Positions 1-7,986 of a stretch of 64,000 nucleotides of DNA are shown here, piece by piece; position 1 is the stretch's first letter, and every line of letters begins with the position of its first letter. The notes below the pieces were generated by a model. It worked only from the letters and a program-made list of their open reading frames with translations, had not been told where the DNA came from and ran no database searches. Origin of the DNA: UBA8919 sp041658185 (GTDB lineage: Bacteria; Elusimicrobiota; UBA8919); contig JBBAAR010000010.1 in the NCBI GenBank assembly GCA_041658185.1, positions 37,297-101,296 of the forward strand. The letters run 5' to 3'. The translations under genes were made by a program, and so were the position numbers.

Positions 1-312
1 AATTTTCGTTTCAGCAGGAAAACCGGCGGTTACAAGAGAGTAAAGCGGCATACCTCCCATCGCAGCAATATCGGAAAGGTTAACGGCAAGTGATTTATAT
101 CCGATATCAAAAAAACTGTAATATTTTTTTGAAAAATGGACATTTTCTACGAGCGTGTCTGTTGTAAAAAGAACATATTCACTACGCCTGCATTTTACGA
201 CAGCACAATCGTCGCCTATACCGACAACCGTTCCTGAATGATGAACCGCTTTTTTGTTTTTCTCTCTTATTCTTTCTATTAAACCAAACTCGCCGAGTTG
301 AGATATTTTCAA
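1..312 (-). CDS. thiL: Thiamine-monophosphate kinase, N-terminal part (cut by window edge)
   Basis: The first 104 codons read as the N-terminus of ThiL, which phosphorylates thiamine monophosphate to thiamine diphosphate in the cytoplasm. The start reads MKISQLGEFGLIERI, followed by GIGDDCAVV (residues 31-39), TTDTLVENVHF (50-60) and SLAVNLSDIAAMGG (74-87), the ATP and metal-binding signatures of the PurM/ThiL/HypE superfamily. I chose the TTG codon at 312 because it directly follows the stop of the upstream small gene, matches the family N-terminus and has an AGAGGA ribosome site about 10 bases upstream. The C-terminal two thirds lie outside the window. It is the last visible gene of a minus-strand run. 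Confidence 0.9.
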   Translation of the reverse strand, partial: MKISQLGEFGLIERIREKNKKAVHHSGTVVGIGDDCAVVKCRRSEYVLFTTDTLVENVHFSKKYYSFFDIGYKSLAVNLSDIAAMGGMPLYSLVTAGFPAETKI

Positions 313-534
313 TTATTTATTTTCCTCTGATTTCGCTTTTGCCCTGTCCTTGATTGCCGAAACACCGGCTATAACTGCGAGAATTCCGCCCAGCACAAGT
401 CCGGAAGAAAGTGTTCCTTTCAGACAGACCTTAAAATCATCCCACATATAAACAGGAATACCAAAAAGCGGGCCGCCGAACAATAAAACAACACCGATTA
501 AAACCGCAACAATACCGCCAATTACTGCCATCAT
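313..534 (-). CDS. Small membrane protein, unknown function
   Basis: A 73-residue protein with two hydrophobic segments (about residues 3-24 and 44-61) joined by a short polar loop containing the sequence YMWDDFK, and a charged lysine-rich tail. I recognise no family. Its ATG overlaps the stop of the preceding AsmA-like gene in an ATGA arrangement, and the thiL start follows its stop immediately, so the three are translationally coupled. The coupling and the amphipathic composition support a real gene. An inner-membrane location is inferred from hydropathy only. Confidence 0.7.
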   Translation of the reverse strand: MMAVIGGIVAVLIGVVLLFGGPLFGIPVYMWDDFKVCLKGTLSSGLVLGGILAVIAGVSAIKDRAKAKSEENK

Positions 535-1367
535 TTTGCATCACCTCCCTGCAAATTTACTACTTGAAACGAGTCAAGATTCCCGTGAATTTTTAGATTG
601 ATATTTCCTTTATCAAAAATAATAATTTTCTTTTTATGCCGGAGGTTTGACAAAAAAATTTTGTTGAATAATTCTCCGCGGCCTTTGACACTGACATCAA
701 ACTTTGCCTCATCCGGGTTCACAAGTTTTTCAATACTACCCGAAATTATTATATTTTTTTTATCACTTTTAAAAACCGCGTTCTTTATTTTAAGATACTG
801 TTTTTTGAAATCATATTCAGCATCAATATACGCTCCGACACCTTCCATATTAAAAAATATTTCTATCGGGAATACGCCGGTAATTGATGCATTTTTTATA
901 TCAATTTGAATGTCAAAAATTTCAAGTTTGCCGCAAGAAAAACTTCCGTCTTCAATCTTTAATCTGCTTAAAACTAATGTGTGGCCAGAGTATAAAATGC
1001 TTTTTTTTGTTTTGAAATTTCTAAAGTTTTTTCCTATGTTGATTTTTGGTTTTATTATTTTTATTTCGTTAAAAGCAACCTGCTTTCTCGGAAACGGAAA
1101 TAAATTGGGAGAAATTATTGTTTTTTCAATTTTTAATTCAAATACATCCGGCAGAAAAATCACAATATCGCTCAGTTTAATCCCGCTTAAACTGAGCGAT
1201 ATATCTCTTAATTCGGTTTTAGCTCCGGAAATATGTGAGATTCTTCTCTGTACATAACTTTTTAAAAGTTTGGACGGAAAAACGAATTTTCCTACGACCG
1301 TAAAAATAATTATTAGAGAAATTATTATTATAAAAACCGACAAAATTATTTTTTTTAACCCGGTCAT
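531..1367 (-). CDS. AsmA/TamB-like membrane-anchored protein
   Basis: A 278-residue protein with one N-terminal membrane segment (about residues 5-28) followed by a beta-rich periplasmic region of alternating hydrophobic residues. Phrases such as KIEKTIISPNLF, FNEIKIIKPKINI and LSRLKIEDGSF resemble the repeated strands of AsmA/DUF748 proteins that handle lipid transport between the membranes of diderms. The family call rests on pattern rather than a diagnostic motif, and the protein is much shorter than typical AsmA. Its start codon overlaps the stop of the OmpA-like gene by one base (TAATG), and its own stop overlaps the next gene, so it belongs to an envelope operon. Confidence 0.55.
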   Translation of the reverse strand: MTGLKKIILSVFIIIISLIIIFTVVGKFVFPSKLLKSYVQRRISHISGAKTELRDISLSLSGIKLSDIVIFLPDVFELKIEKTIISPNLFPFPRKQVAFNEIKIIKPKINIGKNFRNFKTKKSILYSGHTLVLSRLKIEDGSFSCGKLEIFDIQIDIKNASITGVFPIEIFFNMEGVGAYIDAEYDFKKQYLKIKNAVFKSDKKNIIISGSIEKLVNPDEAKFDVSVKGRGELFNKIFLSNLRHKKKIIIFDKGNINLKIHGNLDSFQVVNLQGGDAK

Positions 1368-2548
1368 TACTTTTTAAGTATTATGATTTCCACTCTTCTG
1401 TTTTGTTCTCTGCCGGCGGCCGTTTTATTATCCGCAAGCGGTTTTTCTTCGCCGTAACCCACCGCTTTCAGCCGTTTTGAGTCCACTGCGTATTTTGAAA
1501 CAAGAATATTGCTGACCGACTGTGCCCGTTTTTCGGATAACTTTTTATTATATGCGTTGCTTCCGTAACTGTCCGTGTGCCCTTCAATCAAAATTTTATT
1601 TTCCTGGTAATCCTGCATAAGTTTTACCACTTCGTTCATAACCGAAAAAGATGCAGGTTTTAATTCTGCCTTGCCGGAATCAAAAAGTACCGACGATGCA
1701 AGGTTAACAACCAGCCCTCTTTTTTCCTCTTTAACGGAAATATTTTTTACTTCAGGAATAATTTTTTCCTGTATATTAACATCTATTTCAACCGGTTCGG
1801 CTTCTGTTTTGTTGCCGACTGCATCAAGCACGCTAAATTTGATTTTATATTTACCGTCGGGAACAACATTTTTGTAATAATCGTCTTTGCCATCCCACCT
1901 GAAACTTTTCAGAATATCCGCTTGACCTTTTTTTGATATCACCTCAATACCTTTTAAATTTTCAATTGATACCTGCCAGAGCGAAAAACCTACAGGGTCC
2001 TCGGCAATAAACGAAATATCAACAAAATCATCTGTGCCGTCATTATTCGGAGTGATCCCGTAAGTTGAAACTGAAATTCCGACGAATGGTTCCAGTGTGT
2101 CCACATTAACCCATAATTCGTTTGAACGGGCGGGATATTTGCCGTCAATAGTCATCACACAGACATATTTACCGTCCGGAACAACCGCATTTCTTTCATC
2201 AGTTCCGTCCCATTCAAGTGCCACGGGAATCATTTCATTACCTGTAAAAGTTTTTATGGGAACGCCGAGGTCATTTTTTATTTCAAGCGTCCATTTTTTG
2301 ATTTTGCCGGCATCCGCGGAAATAATAAATCTTGTTTTTTCGTATAAACCGTCTCTGTTCGGCGAAATCGCTTTCGGCAGCGAATCCAAAATAGCAGTTC
2401 CCTCTTTTTTGGCCAGACATAAATTGGACAGATAAAAAATGTGAATTACACAGATAAAAAAAATTCTCACGCCAAAGGCGGATTTTCCAAAAGTGGATTT
2501 CGCGAAGCACGGTCCCGCATGAGCGGGGCTCAACATTTCATTCAACAT
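1367..2548 (-). CDS. OmpA-family protein with FlgD/CHU_C-type Ig repeats
   Basis: An exported protein of 393 residues that probably links the outer membrane to peptidoglycan. After a hydrophobic signal region (VRIFFICVIHIFYLSNLCLA) there are two Ig-like modules, each opening with SPNRDG or TPNNDG and closing with VVPDGKY, as in FlgD and CHU_C domains. The last 115 residues form an OmpA peptidoglycan-binding domain: VLFDSGKAEL, IEGHTDSYGS, LSEKRAQSV and NRRVEI are all present. I placed the start at 2548, where ATG is preceded by GGAGGTTTT; a longer in-frame reading would run into the tRNA gene. The first 30 residues are encoded by a low-complexity stretch and read oddly (CFAKSTFGKSAFG), so the N-terminus may have been modified by a repeat insertion. 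Confidence 0.85.
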   Translation of the reverse strand: MLNEMLSPAHAGPCFAKSTFGKSAFGVRIFFICVIHIFYLSNLCLAKKEGTAILDSLPKAISPNRDGLYEKTRFIISADAGKIKKWTLEIKNDLGVPIKTFTGNEMIPVALEWDGTDERNAVVPDGKYVCVMTIDGKYPARSNELWVNVDTLEPFVGISVSTYGITPNNDGTDDFVDISFIAEDPVGFSLWQVSIENLKGIEVISKKGQADILKSFRWDGKDDYYKNVVPDGKYKIKFSVLDAVGNKTEAEPVEIDVNIQEKIIPEVKNISVKEEKRGLVVNLASSVLFDSGKAELKPASFSVMNEVVKLMQDYQENKILIEGHTDSYGSNAYNKKLSEKRAQSVSNILVSKYAVDSKRLKAVGYGEEKPLADNKTAAGREQNRRVEIIILKK

Positions 2549-2564
2549 AAAACCTCCAAAAATC

Positions 2565-2652
2565 CGGAGAGGGAGAGATTTGAACTCTCGATCCCGCAAA
2601 GCGAGATACGGGTTTTCGAGACCCGCGCCTTCAGCCGCTCGGCCACCTCTCC
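2565..2652 (-). tRNA. tRNA-Ser (anticodon CGA)
   Basis: The minus strand folds into an 88-base class II tRNA. The acceptor stem GGAGAGG pairs with CCTCTCC, the discriminator is G, and no CCA is encoded. The anticodon stem CGGGT/ACCCG holds loop CTCGAAA, giving anticodon CGA for codon UCG. A long variable arm typical of serine tRNA follows, and the T arm is GAGAG-TTCAAAT-CTCTC. Confidence 0.95.
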
Positions 2653-2743
2653 AGTAAGAACCGAATTACACGAATTGCAACGAATATTGCGAATGTTTTT
2701 GTTCGTTAAATTCGCTATTACTCGCGCTATTATCTTTTGTATT

Positions 2744-3652
2744 TTAATACATATTAGACGTATTGTCAATAACCGTTTTCCATCTTTTATGGAACCAAAA
2801 CCAGTGGTCAGGATATTTTTTAATAAAACCCTCTAAAATCTGAGTATATTTTGAGGTTAAAAGTTCAATGTCTTTTTCGTCATTACCGGTTTTTTTGAAA
2901 TCAACTTTTAGAAATTTTATTTTATGTCTGTTAAACGGTTTCTGCCTTATACAAAATCCCATAATTACCGGCACACCGGCGCGCAAAGAGAAAACTGCGG
3001 GACCTTTCGGAGTTGAAGCAGACCGGGAAAAAAAATTGACAAACACGCCGTCCCTTCTTCCGGCATCCTGGTCGGAAAGCATTGCTACAAATCTGCCGGT
3101 TTTAACCGCTTTCATAACTCCTTTTAACGCCATCTTTAATTGAATGATTCCGATTTTTTTTATTTTTCTGTAAAAATTGAGCAGATTGTCCACCGGAACA
3201 TTGTGCTGTTTTCCGACCAGAAAATCAAGCGGATAGCCCTTTTGACAGGTAGCGGCGCCCATAAGTTCCCACGAGCCGAAATGCCCCGCCACAAACACCG
3301 CGCCCTGTTTTTGAGCAATAAGTTCGTCAAGATATTCCAGCCCTTCAAATTCAATTTTATTATTTATGAGTTTTTTTAGTTTTAGTTTTGGAAAGGATAA
3401 AAGTTCCATCATTGACATCCCGAAATTTTGATATGTCCGGCGGGCAATATCAAAGAGATCATCAGGATTTTTATTTGAGAAGGCAAACGAGAGATTTTTC
3501 ATAACAACATCTCTTCTGATTTTTAAGACAAGAAAAGCAATGTCACCGAGACGGCGGCCGAACCACAATGCCAACTTCAAGGGAATAATCAGGACAAATA
3601 TATTAAAAATAAAAAGTAAAACAAATTCAATCAGGTGGCTGATTTTTTTCAT
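2744..3652 (-). CDS. Lipid A lauroyl/myristoyl acyltransferase (LpxL/HtrB family)
   Basis: A 302-residue inner-membrane acyltransferase that transfers a secondary acyl chain to the lipid A precursor. It has an N-terminal membrane anchor and the HX4(D/E) catalytic motif as HFGSWE (His at about residue 124), followed by VGKQHNVPVDNLL, LSDQDAGRRDGVFV and a C-terminal YPDHWFWFHKRW, all hallmarks of HtrB/LpxL/LpxM. I use the ATG at 3652; a GTG eight codons upstream is possible, and neither has a strong ribosome site. Its presence implies that the organism makes lipid A. The O-antigen ligase-like gene lies directly upstream, consistent with an LPS role. Confidence 0.88.
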   Translation of the reverse strand: MKKISHLIEFVLLFIFNIFVLIIPLKLALWFGRRLGDIAFLVLKIRRDVVMKNLSFAFSNKNPDDLFDIARRTYQNFGMSMMELLSFPKLKLKKLINNKIEFEGLEYLDELIAQKQGAVFVAGHFGSWELMGAATCQKGYPLDFLVGKQHNVPVDNLLNFYRKIKKIGIIQLKMALKGVMKAVKTGRFVAMLSDQDAGRRDGVFVNFFSRSASTPKGPAVFSLRAGVPVIMGFCIRQKPFNRHKIKFLKVDFKKTGNDEKDIELLTSKYTQILEGFIKKYPDHWFWFHKRWKTVIDNTSNMY

Positions 3653-3717
3653 TTTTTTTCGCTTCGCTCTTTTCACGGAACTGACTCGGAATTATCCGTG
3701 CCTGTTCTGTGGTTTTT

Positions 3718-5514
3718 TCATTCCCTCATTTTTTTCAACATATAGATAGCCGATGAGTTTTTCGGGTCAAGTTCAAGTACTTTCTCAAATTCCTCTGAAC
3801 TCTCTTTTAATTTTCCCTCGTAATAATAAGCAATGCCGAGATTTAAGCGGGCATCAATTAAAGAAGGATTTATACTTATGGCTTTGATATAATTTTCTTT
3901 TGCCTTTTTTCTGTCACCGAGCGTAAAATAGATATTTCCCAGATTATTAAATGCCCCGCCGTTCTCAACTTTCGGGTCAAGAAGCGCCGCTTTTGTAAAA
4001 TTTGCTATGGCGAGGTCGGCGGAGGCCTTGTTAACTTTGATTTCGTTAGCAAAAAGATAACCCAACTTGAAATACAGGCGGGCGTCGGAAGGATTTGCGG
4101 CGAGCATTTTTACAATTTCTTTTTTTTGGTCGGCGGAATTAATAATTCTTTTATCCAGAAAATCTTTGCTTTCAAAAACAATCTTCCAACTCCTATATTG
4201 TTTTATAACCATTCTATATTCTAAAAAAATAACTGCCGAAAGAAGAACAATTATAATAAATATTTTTTCGGATTTTCGTAATTTTATCTCTTTCGTTTTT
4301 ACCGTTGAATGAGACGAAAGTATTCCGAATACGGAAAAAAGATAAAATGAGGAAATTGTAAAACGCATATCAACCGAAAAAAAATTCTGGACCAGAAGTC
4401 CGATTGCCGACGAAAATAATGCGGTATAAATCAAAAACTCTTCTTTATCATGAAGCCGTTTGTAAAATTGATAGGCGTTGTGAAATACGGAAAAAAGTAT
4501 CCACAGAAAAATCCCGAAACCGACGACTCCCAACTCGGCAAGAATCTGCACAAACTCCGAGTGGGCGTCATTGACGATATTTTGCGACTGAGGCCAGATT
4601 TTTTTAAGTTCATCCGACGCATAATCCGGAAAACTTATATGAAAACTGCCTAAGCCCACTCCCAGAACCGGTTTATCAAAAAGCATTCTTAGGGAGTCAC
4701 GCCAAATTACAAGATGCCCTTGTTGTCGCATCCAGACATTTTTCGTTTTTAAAGTGAACAAAAATCCAAAAATTATCAAAATAAAAATTAGAATTAATTT
4801 TTTTTTGGCTTTTGAATTCAATGACAAAAAAATAGAAACTATAGTTGAAACGATAAACGCAATCCATCCCGCGCGAGTTTTACTAAAATACAGCGCAATA
4901 AGATATGAAATTAAAATGAAAAACCATAGAACCTTGTATGACGGCTCTCTTTCACGCATCAACTTAAAAACTGCAAGCGGGATAGTGGCAACAAGAAATG
5001 CGGCAAAAAATATGGGATTTCCGAAAGTGGAAAAAATTCTGTTAACCTGCGGCGTTCTTACAATCCAGAACCCTCCGTAATGGGTCATAATTCCGTATAT
5101 TGCCGCAAGGAATCCGCCGATAACCCAAAAAATTATAGCGGTGTTTCTGTTTTGTTTATTATCGTATAGATTGGAAAAAAGAAAAAAACTTGCCGACGAA
5201 ACAATCACTCTGTAAAGCTCCAATTCCGCCACATGTTTGTTTTTAGATACCAGATACATAAAAACAACAAAAACAAACCAGACAAATACCGGTTTATTTA
5301 ACTGAGAAATCTTAAGGTTGATTTTGTCATAAAATAATTTGTGAACCGTCCATAAAATAATAATTGAAAAAAGTCCGGTTTCTAAAAGCCATAGTTTCCA
5401 TCTTGTAATTTTTTCATCCGGCACGAGCGGAATCAAAAAAAATAATATACCGGCAAGAATTACGATAATTGACGAAAATTTATTTTGTGCTGATATGAGA
5501 TGCATTTTTTCCAT
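3718..5514 (-). CDS. O-antigen ligase/polymerase-like membrane protein with C-terminal TPRs
   Basis: A 598-residue polytopic protein with about ten membrane spans in the first 430 residues and at least three TPR units at the C-terminus (for example AFNNLGNIYFTLGDRKKAKE and ARLNLGIAYYYEGKLKESSE). The large periplasmic loop carries the Wzy_C signature: RAGWIAF, then WRDSLRMLFDKPVLGVGLGS and NDAHSEFVQILAELGVVG. Members of this family ligate or polymerise surface glycans, or glycosylate pilins. The TPR tail is common in candidate-phylum versions and probably recruits partners. The substrate cannot be told from sequence. It lies between the LpxL-like gene and a response regulator. Confidence 0.82.
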   Translation of the reverse strand: MEKMHLISAQNKFSSIIVILAGILFFLIPLVPDEKITRWKLWLLETGLFSIIILWTVHKLFYDKINLKISQLNKPVFVWFVFVVFMYLVSKNKHVAELELYRVIVSSASFFLFSNLYDNKQNRNTAIIFWVIGGFLAAIYGIMTHYGGFWIVRTPQVNRIFSTFGNPIFFAAFLVATIPLAVFKLMREREPSYKVLWFFILISYLIALYFSKTRAGWIAFIVSTIVSIFLSLNSKAKKKLILIFILIIFGFLFTLKTKNVWMRQQGHLVIWRDSLRMLFDKPVLGVGLGSFHISFPDYASDELKKIWPQSQNIVNDAHSEFVQILAELGVVGFGIFLWILFSVFHNAYQFYKRLHDKEEFLIYTALFSSAIGLLVQNFFSVDMRFTISSFYLFSVFGILSSHSTVKTKEIKLRKSEKIFIIIVLLSAVIFLEYRMVIKQYRSWKIVFESKDFLDKRIINSADQKKEIVKMLAANPSDARLYFKLGYLFANEIKVNKASADLAIANFTKAALLDPKVENGGAFNNLGNIYFTLGDRKKAKENYIKAISINPSLIDARLNLGIAYYYEGKLKESSEEFEKVLELDPKNSSAIYMLKKMRE

Positions 5515-5520
5515 AAAAAA

Positions 5521-6447
5521 TTAACTCTTTCTCCTGTCTTTGAAATAAGATGATTTCGGAATTTCTTTCGCAACCGCTTTTACTTCGGCGGCAAGTTCGG
5601 CAAGCTGGGCATAATGGATAAAATTGCGTATTTCATTAGAGACAATACCTATTGAGACGGACATCAACGGAAACGCCTGGACTTTTCCAAGACGGTCTTT
5701 TGAAATAATATATCCGCGGGATCTGTCCTCACCCGAATAATATGCCGATATATTTTCGTCAAAAAGTTTAATAATATGCAGGCAGATATTTTCGGCGCAT
5801 CCGGGAGTTGTCACAACTATAAAATCATCACCGCCGAGGTGACCGATCATATCCAAAACTGTTCCATGATTTTTTACCGCATCAATTGTGAAATTAGCCG
5901 TTTCCTTTATTATAATATCACCCTTTTCAAAACCATAATTATCGTTGAATGATTTGAAATTATCAAGGTCAATCCAAAGCACCGCAAATTTTTCTCCGGA
6001 GGAAATTCTTTTTGTGATTTCTTTTTCAATTGAAACATTTCCGGGAAGTCCCGTCAGAGGATTTACGGCACGGGTTTCGTGATACCTGTTGAGAATTCCG
6101 TCAACACGAGCGGCAAGTTCGTAAGGGTCAAAGGGCTTCGTTAGATAGTCGTCGGCGCCTAATTTAAGACCTGTAATTTTATCTTTAGTCTGTGATTGCG
6201 ATGTAAGCATGATAATCGGAAGCAGACGGGTTGCCGGGATTTCCTTAAGTTTTTCACAGACCTCATAACCGTTCATTTTCGGCATCATAACGTCAAGAAT
6301 AATCAAATCAGGTATTTCTTTTAATGCCGATTGATATGCATCCAGCCCGTTATTAAACGAACTGACGGTATGCCCTTCGTTTTCAAGAGTGATTTTTATC
6401 AGTTCGGATATTTCAAAATCGTCGTCAGCAATAATAATTTTCGCCAT
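5521..6447 (-). CDS. Response regulator with REC and GGDEF-type domains
   Basis: A 308-residue PleD-like protein. The receiver domain (1-120) has acidic residues DDD at 8-10, the phospho-acceptor Asp52 in LIILDVMMPKMNG and Lys104 in DDYLTKPF. The second domain (about 125-300) starts with NPLTGLPGN and is a GGDEF fold whose signature is GGDDF (205-209), with the final Glu replaced by Asp. No I-site RxxD is obvious before it. It may be a weak or inactive diguanylate cyclase, or a c-di-GMP/GTP-binding output. It lies one gene away from a hybrid-free histidine kinase (7977-10076), a plausible partner. Confidence 0.87.
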   Translation of the reverse strand: MAKIIIADDDFEISELIKITLENEGHTVSSFNNGLDAYQSALKEIPDLIILDVMMPKMNGYEVCEKLKEIPATRLLPIIMLTSQSQTKDKITGLKLGADDYLTKPFDPYELAARVDGILNRYHETRAVNPLTGLPGNVSIEKEITKRISSGEKFAVLWIDLDNFKSFNDNYGFEKGDIIIKETANFTIDAVKNHGTVLDMIGHLGGDDFIVVTTPGCAENICLHIIKLFDENISAYYSGEDRSRGYIISKDRLGKVQAFPLMSVSIGIVSNEIRNFIHYAQLAELAAEVKAVAKEIPKSSYFKDRRKS

Positions 6448-6501
6448 TTTAGCATCACTGCAAAAGTGCAGAAGTTACTTTTGCTTTTCTGCTCTGCCTC
6501 T

Positions 6502-7986
6502 TTATCCTCCGATTGTTACAATTGTTATACCGGCCAAAGCAGATATTGTTATAATTGAAACTATAATTCCGAGCGGCGTAGAAAAAAAACTTTTTTTCTT
6601 TTGTGTTATTCCTCCTTCCGTAGTCTGATAAACTTTTATAGAAACGGTTGATATATTGCCGGAAGGATCTTTTGAGTTAACCTTTATAACATTTTCGCCG
6701 GAAGTTAAAGAAATATCAGAAATGAATTTTCCGTCGGGATCAATAGTAACATAAGCACCGTTTATATCAACAAGTGATTTCGCTTCGGCAGTACCTTTTA
6801 TTTTTATAGTTTTATCGGCAAACTTTGTGCCATCCACCGGCTCGTCAATTTTAAGGGCGGGAGGCGTTTTATCCACAAAAATTTCCTTTGATGATGAAAT
6901 TATACCCTCTGCGCCGGAAGAATCCAGATAGGCAACCCGCCAAAAATATCTACCTTCGGAAATGTTCACTTTTTTGATATCAAATTTCTCGTATATCGGC
7001 TTGATTTCATCATACGCCATATCAACAAAATTTTTATCCTTCGCTATTTGAATGTGATAATGAGTTATGTCCAGCCACGACGATGACGAAGCGGATTTTG
7101 ACAGTTGGCCGCCGATATTGATTTCGCTGATATCTTGCTTTACATCTTTTATTTGAGGACTAATTTGAGAACCGGTTTTTTGGTCAACAAGGTCGGCGGG
7201 AAAATCTATATTGGGCGGAAGTTTTTTGGGTTCCATCGGCGGCAAATTTATTTTTACCTCAGTAGAAAAACCCTCCGGAACGGTTATCGTTTTATTTTTT
7301 GCGGTCACATCAACCGCACCTTTGTAGACGGCAACGACTGTTGACTGGTCTTCCTTGACCTTTGTCTTATAGTCGGCTATCGGAGTTTTTGGAGTAATTT
7401 TCGGCATAATAAAAGCCGTCGGAGTTCTTATCGGTATATTTGATGTTCTTATTTCGCCTGACAAAAGCCGCGTTTCTTCCGATTTTTCCTCCGGCTGAAT
7501 TATAACAAGTGATGAAGGACCTATTGTCATCAAATTGCCAGACGGTGATTTTATCCCCGTATATGAACTTTCAAGCGTCCTTATGCCGTCTTTGTTATAA
7601 AGTTTTGTATTTAATTTTGCATCGGTCCAATCCATTTCTGCATGGCGCCGCATTTTTACTTCACGGGTAACTGATATAATCGTTGAAGAACGCAGCTGTT
7701 CCCTTATAAGCAAAACCGGAATTTTTAGTTTCATTCCGGGCAGAACATTATTAGGGTCGGCGGATATGTTGTTAAACTTTAGAATCTCGGGCCAACGGGA
7801 AGGTTCTTTAAGATAGTAATTCGCAACACCCCATAGCGTATCGCCGGATTTCACCTCAATTTCCTGAAGTTGCTGCGCGGAATAGAGATAATTGAAAATT
7901 GAAAATTGAAAATTGAAAATTAAAATTAAAAACAAACCATAATTCTTAATTTTTAATTGATAATTTTTAATTGCCGTTAAACGCAT
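6502..7986 (-). CDS. Exported LysM-FecR domain protein with C-terminal membrane anchor
   Basis: A 494-residue envelope protein. A hydrophobic signal region (about 17-36) is followed by a LysM domain (43-90; VKSGDTLWGVANYYL, VLPGMKLKIP), a FecR-like region (about 120-245) and Ig-like or fibronectin-like repeats with DKTPPALKIDEP. The extreme C-terminus is one membrane span (about 467-494), so it may be held in the inner membrane with LysM touching peptidoglycan. FecR domains often respond to or report on envelope state. The start overlaps the stop of the histidine kinase by 10 bases. The signal peptide is encoded by a degenerate seven-base repeat (7892-7975), which is unusual. Confidence 0.78.
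   Translation of the reverse strand: MRLTAIKNYQLKIKNYGLFLILIFNFQFSIFNYLYSAQQLQEIEVKSGDTLWGVANYYLKEPSRWPEILKFNNISADPNNVLPGMKLKIPVLLIREQLRSSTIISVTREVKMRRHAEMDWTDAKLNTKLYNKDGIRTLESSYTGIKSPSGNLMTIGPSSLVIIQPEEKSEETRLLSGEIRTSNIPIRTPTAFIMPKITPKTPIADYKTKVKEDQSTVVAVYKGAVDVTAKNKTITVPEGFSTEVKINLPPMEPKKLPPNIDFPADLVDQKTGSQISPQIKDVKQDISEINIGGQLSKSASSSSWLDITHYHIQIAKDKNFVDMAYDEIKPIYEKFDIKKVNISEGRYFWRVAYLDSSGAEGIISSSKEIFVDKTPPALKIDEPVDGTKFADKTIKIKGTAEAKSLVDINGAYVTIDPDGKFISDISLTSGENVIKVNSKDPSGNISTVSIKVYQTTEGGITQKKKSFFSTPLGIIVSIITISALAGITIVTIGG
7892..7975. repeat. Heptanucleotide-period repeat inside a signal-peptide coding region
   Basis: Four exact copies of TTGAAAA (7892-7919) are followed by degenerate units and then by TTCTTAA, TTTTTAA, TTGATAA, TTTTTAA. 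All share a period of seven bases and together encode the N-terminal 30 residues of the LysM-FecR protein. A change of one unit would shift the reading frame. Confidence 0.8.

Noticed and set aside
2549..2599. Upstream extension of the OmpA-like gene into MRDREFKSLPLRIFGG
   Set aside because: It would overlap the tRNA-Ser gene, and a perfect GGAGG ribosome site precedes the ATG at 2548.
3140..3379. Plus-strand ORFs opposite the LpxL-like, Wzy-like and other minus-strand genes
   Set aside because: They are antisense shadows with no ribosome sites and no recognisable protein features.
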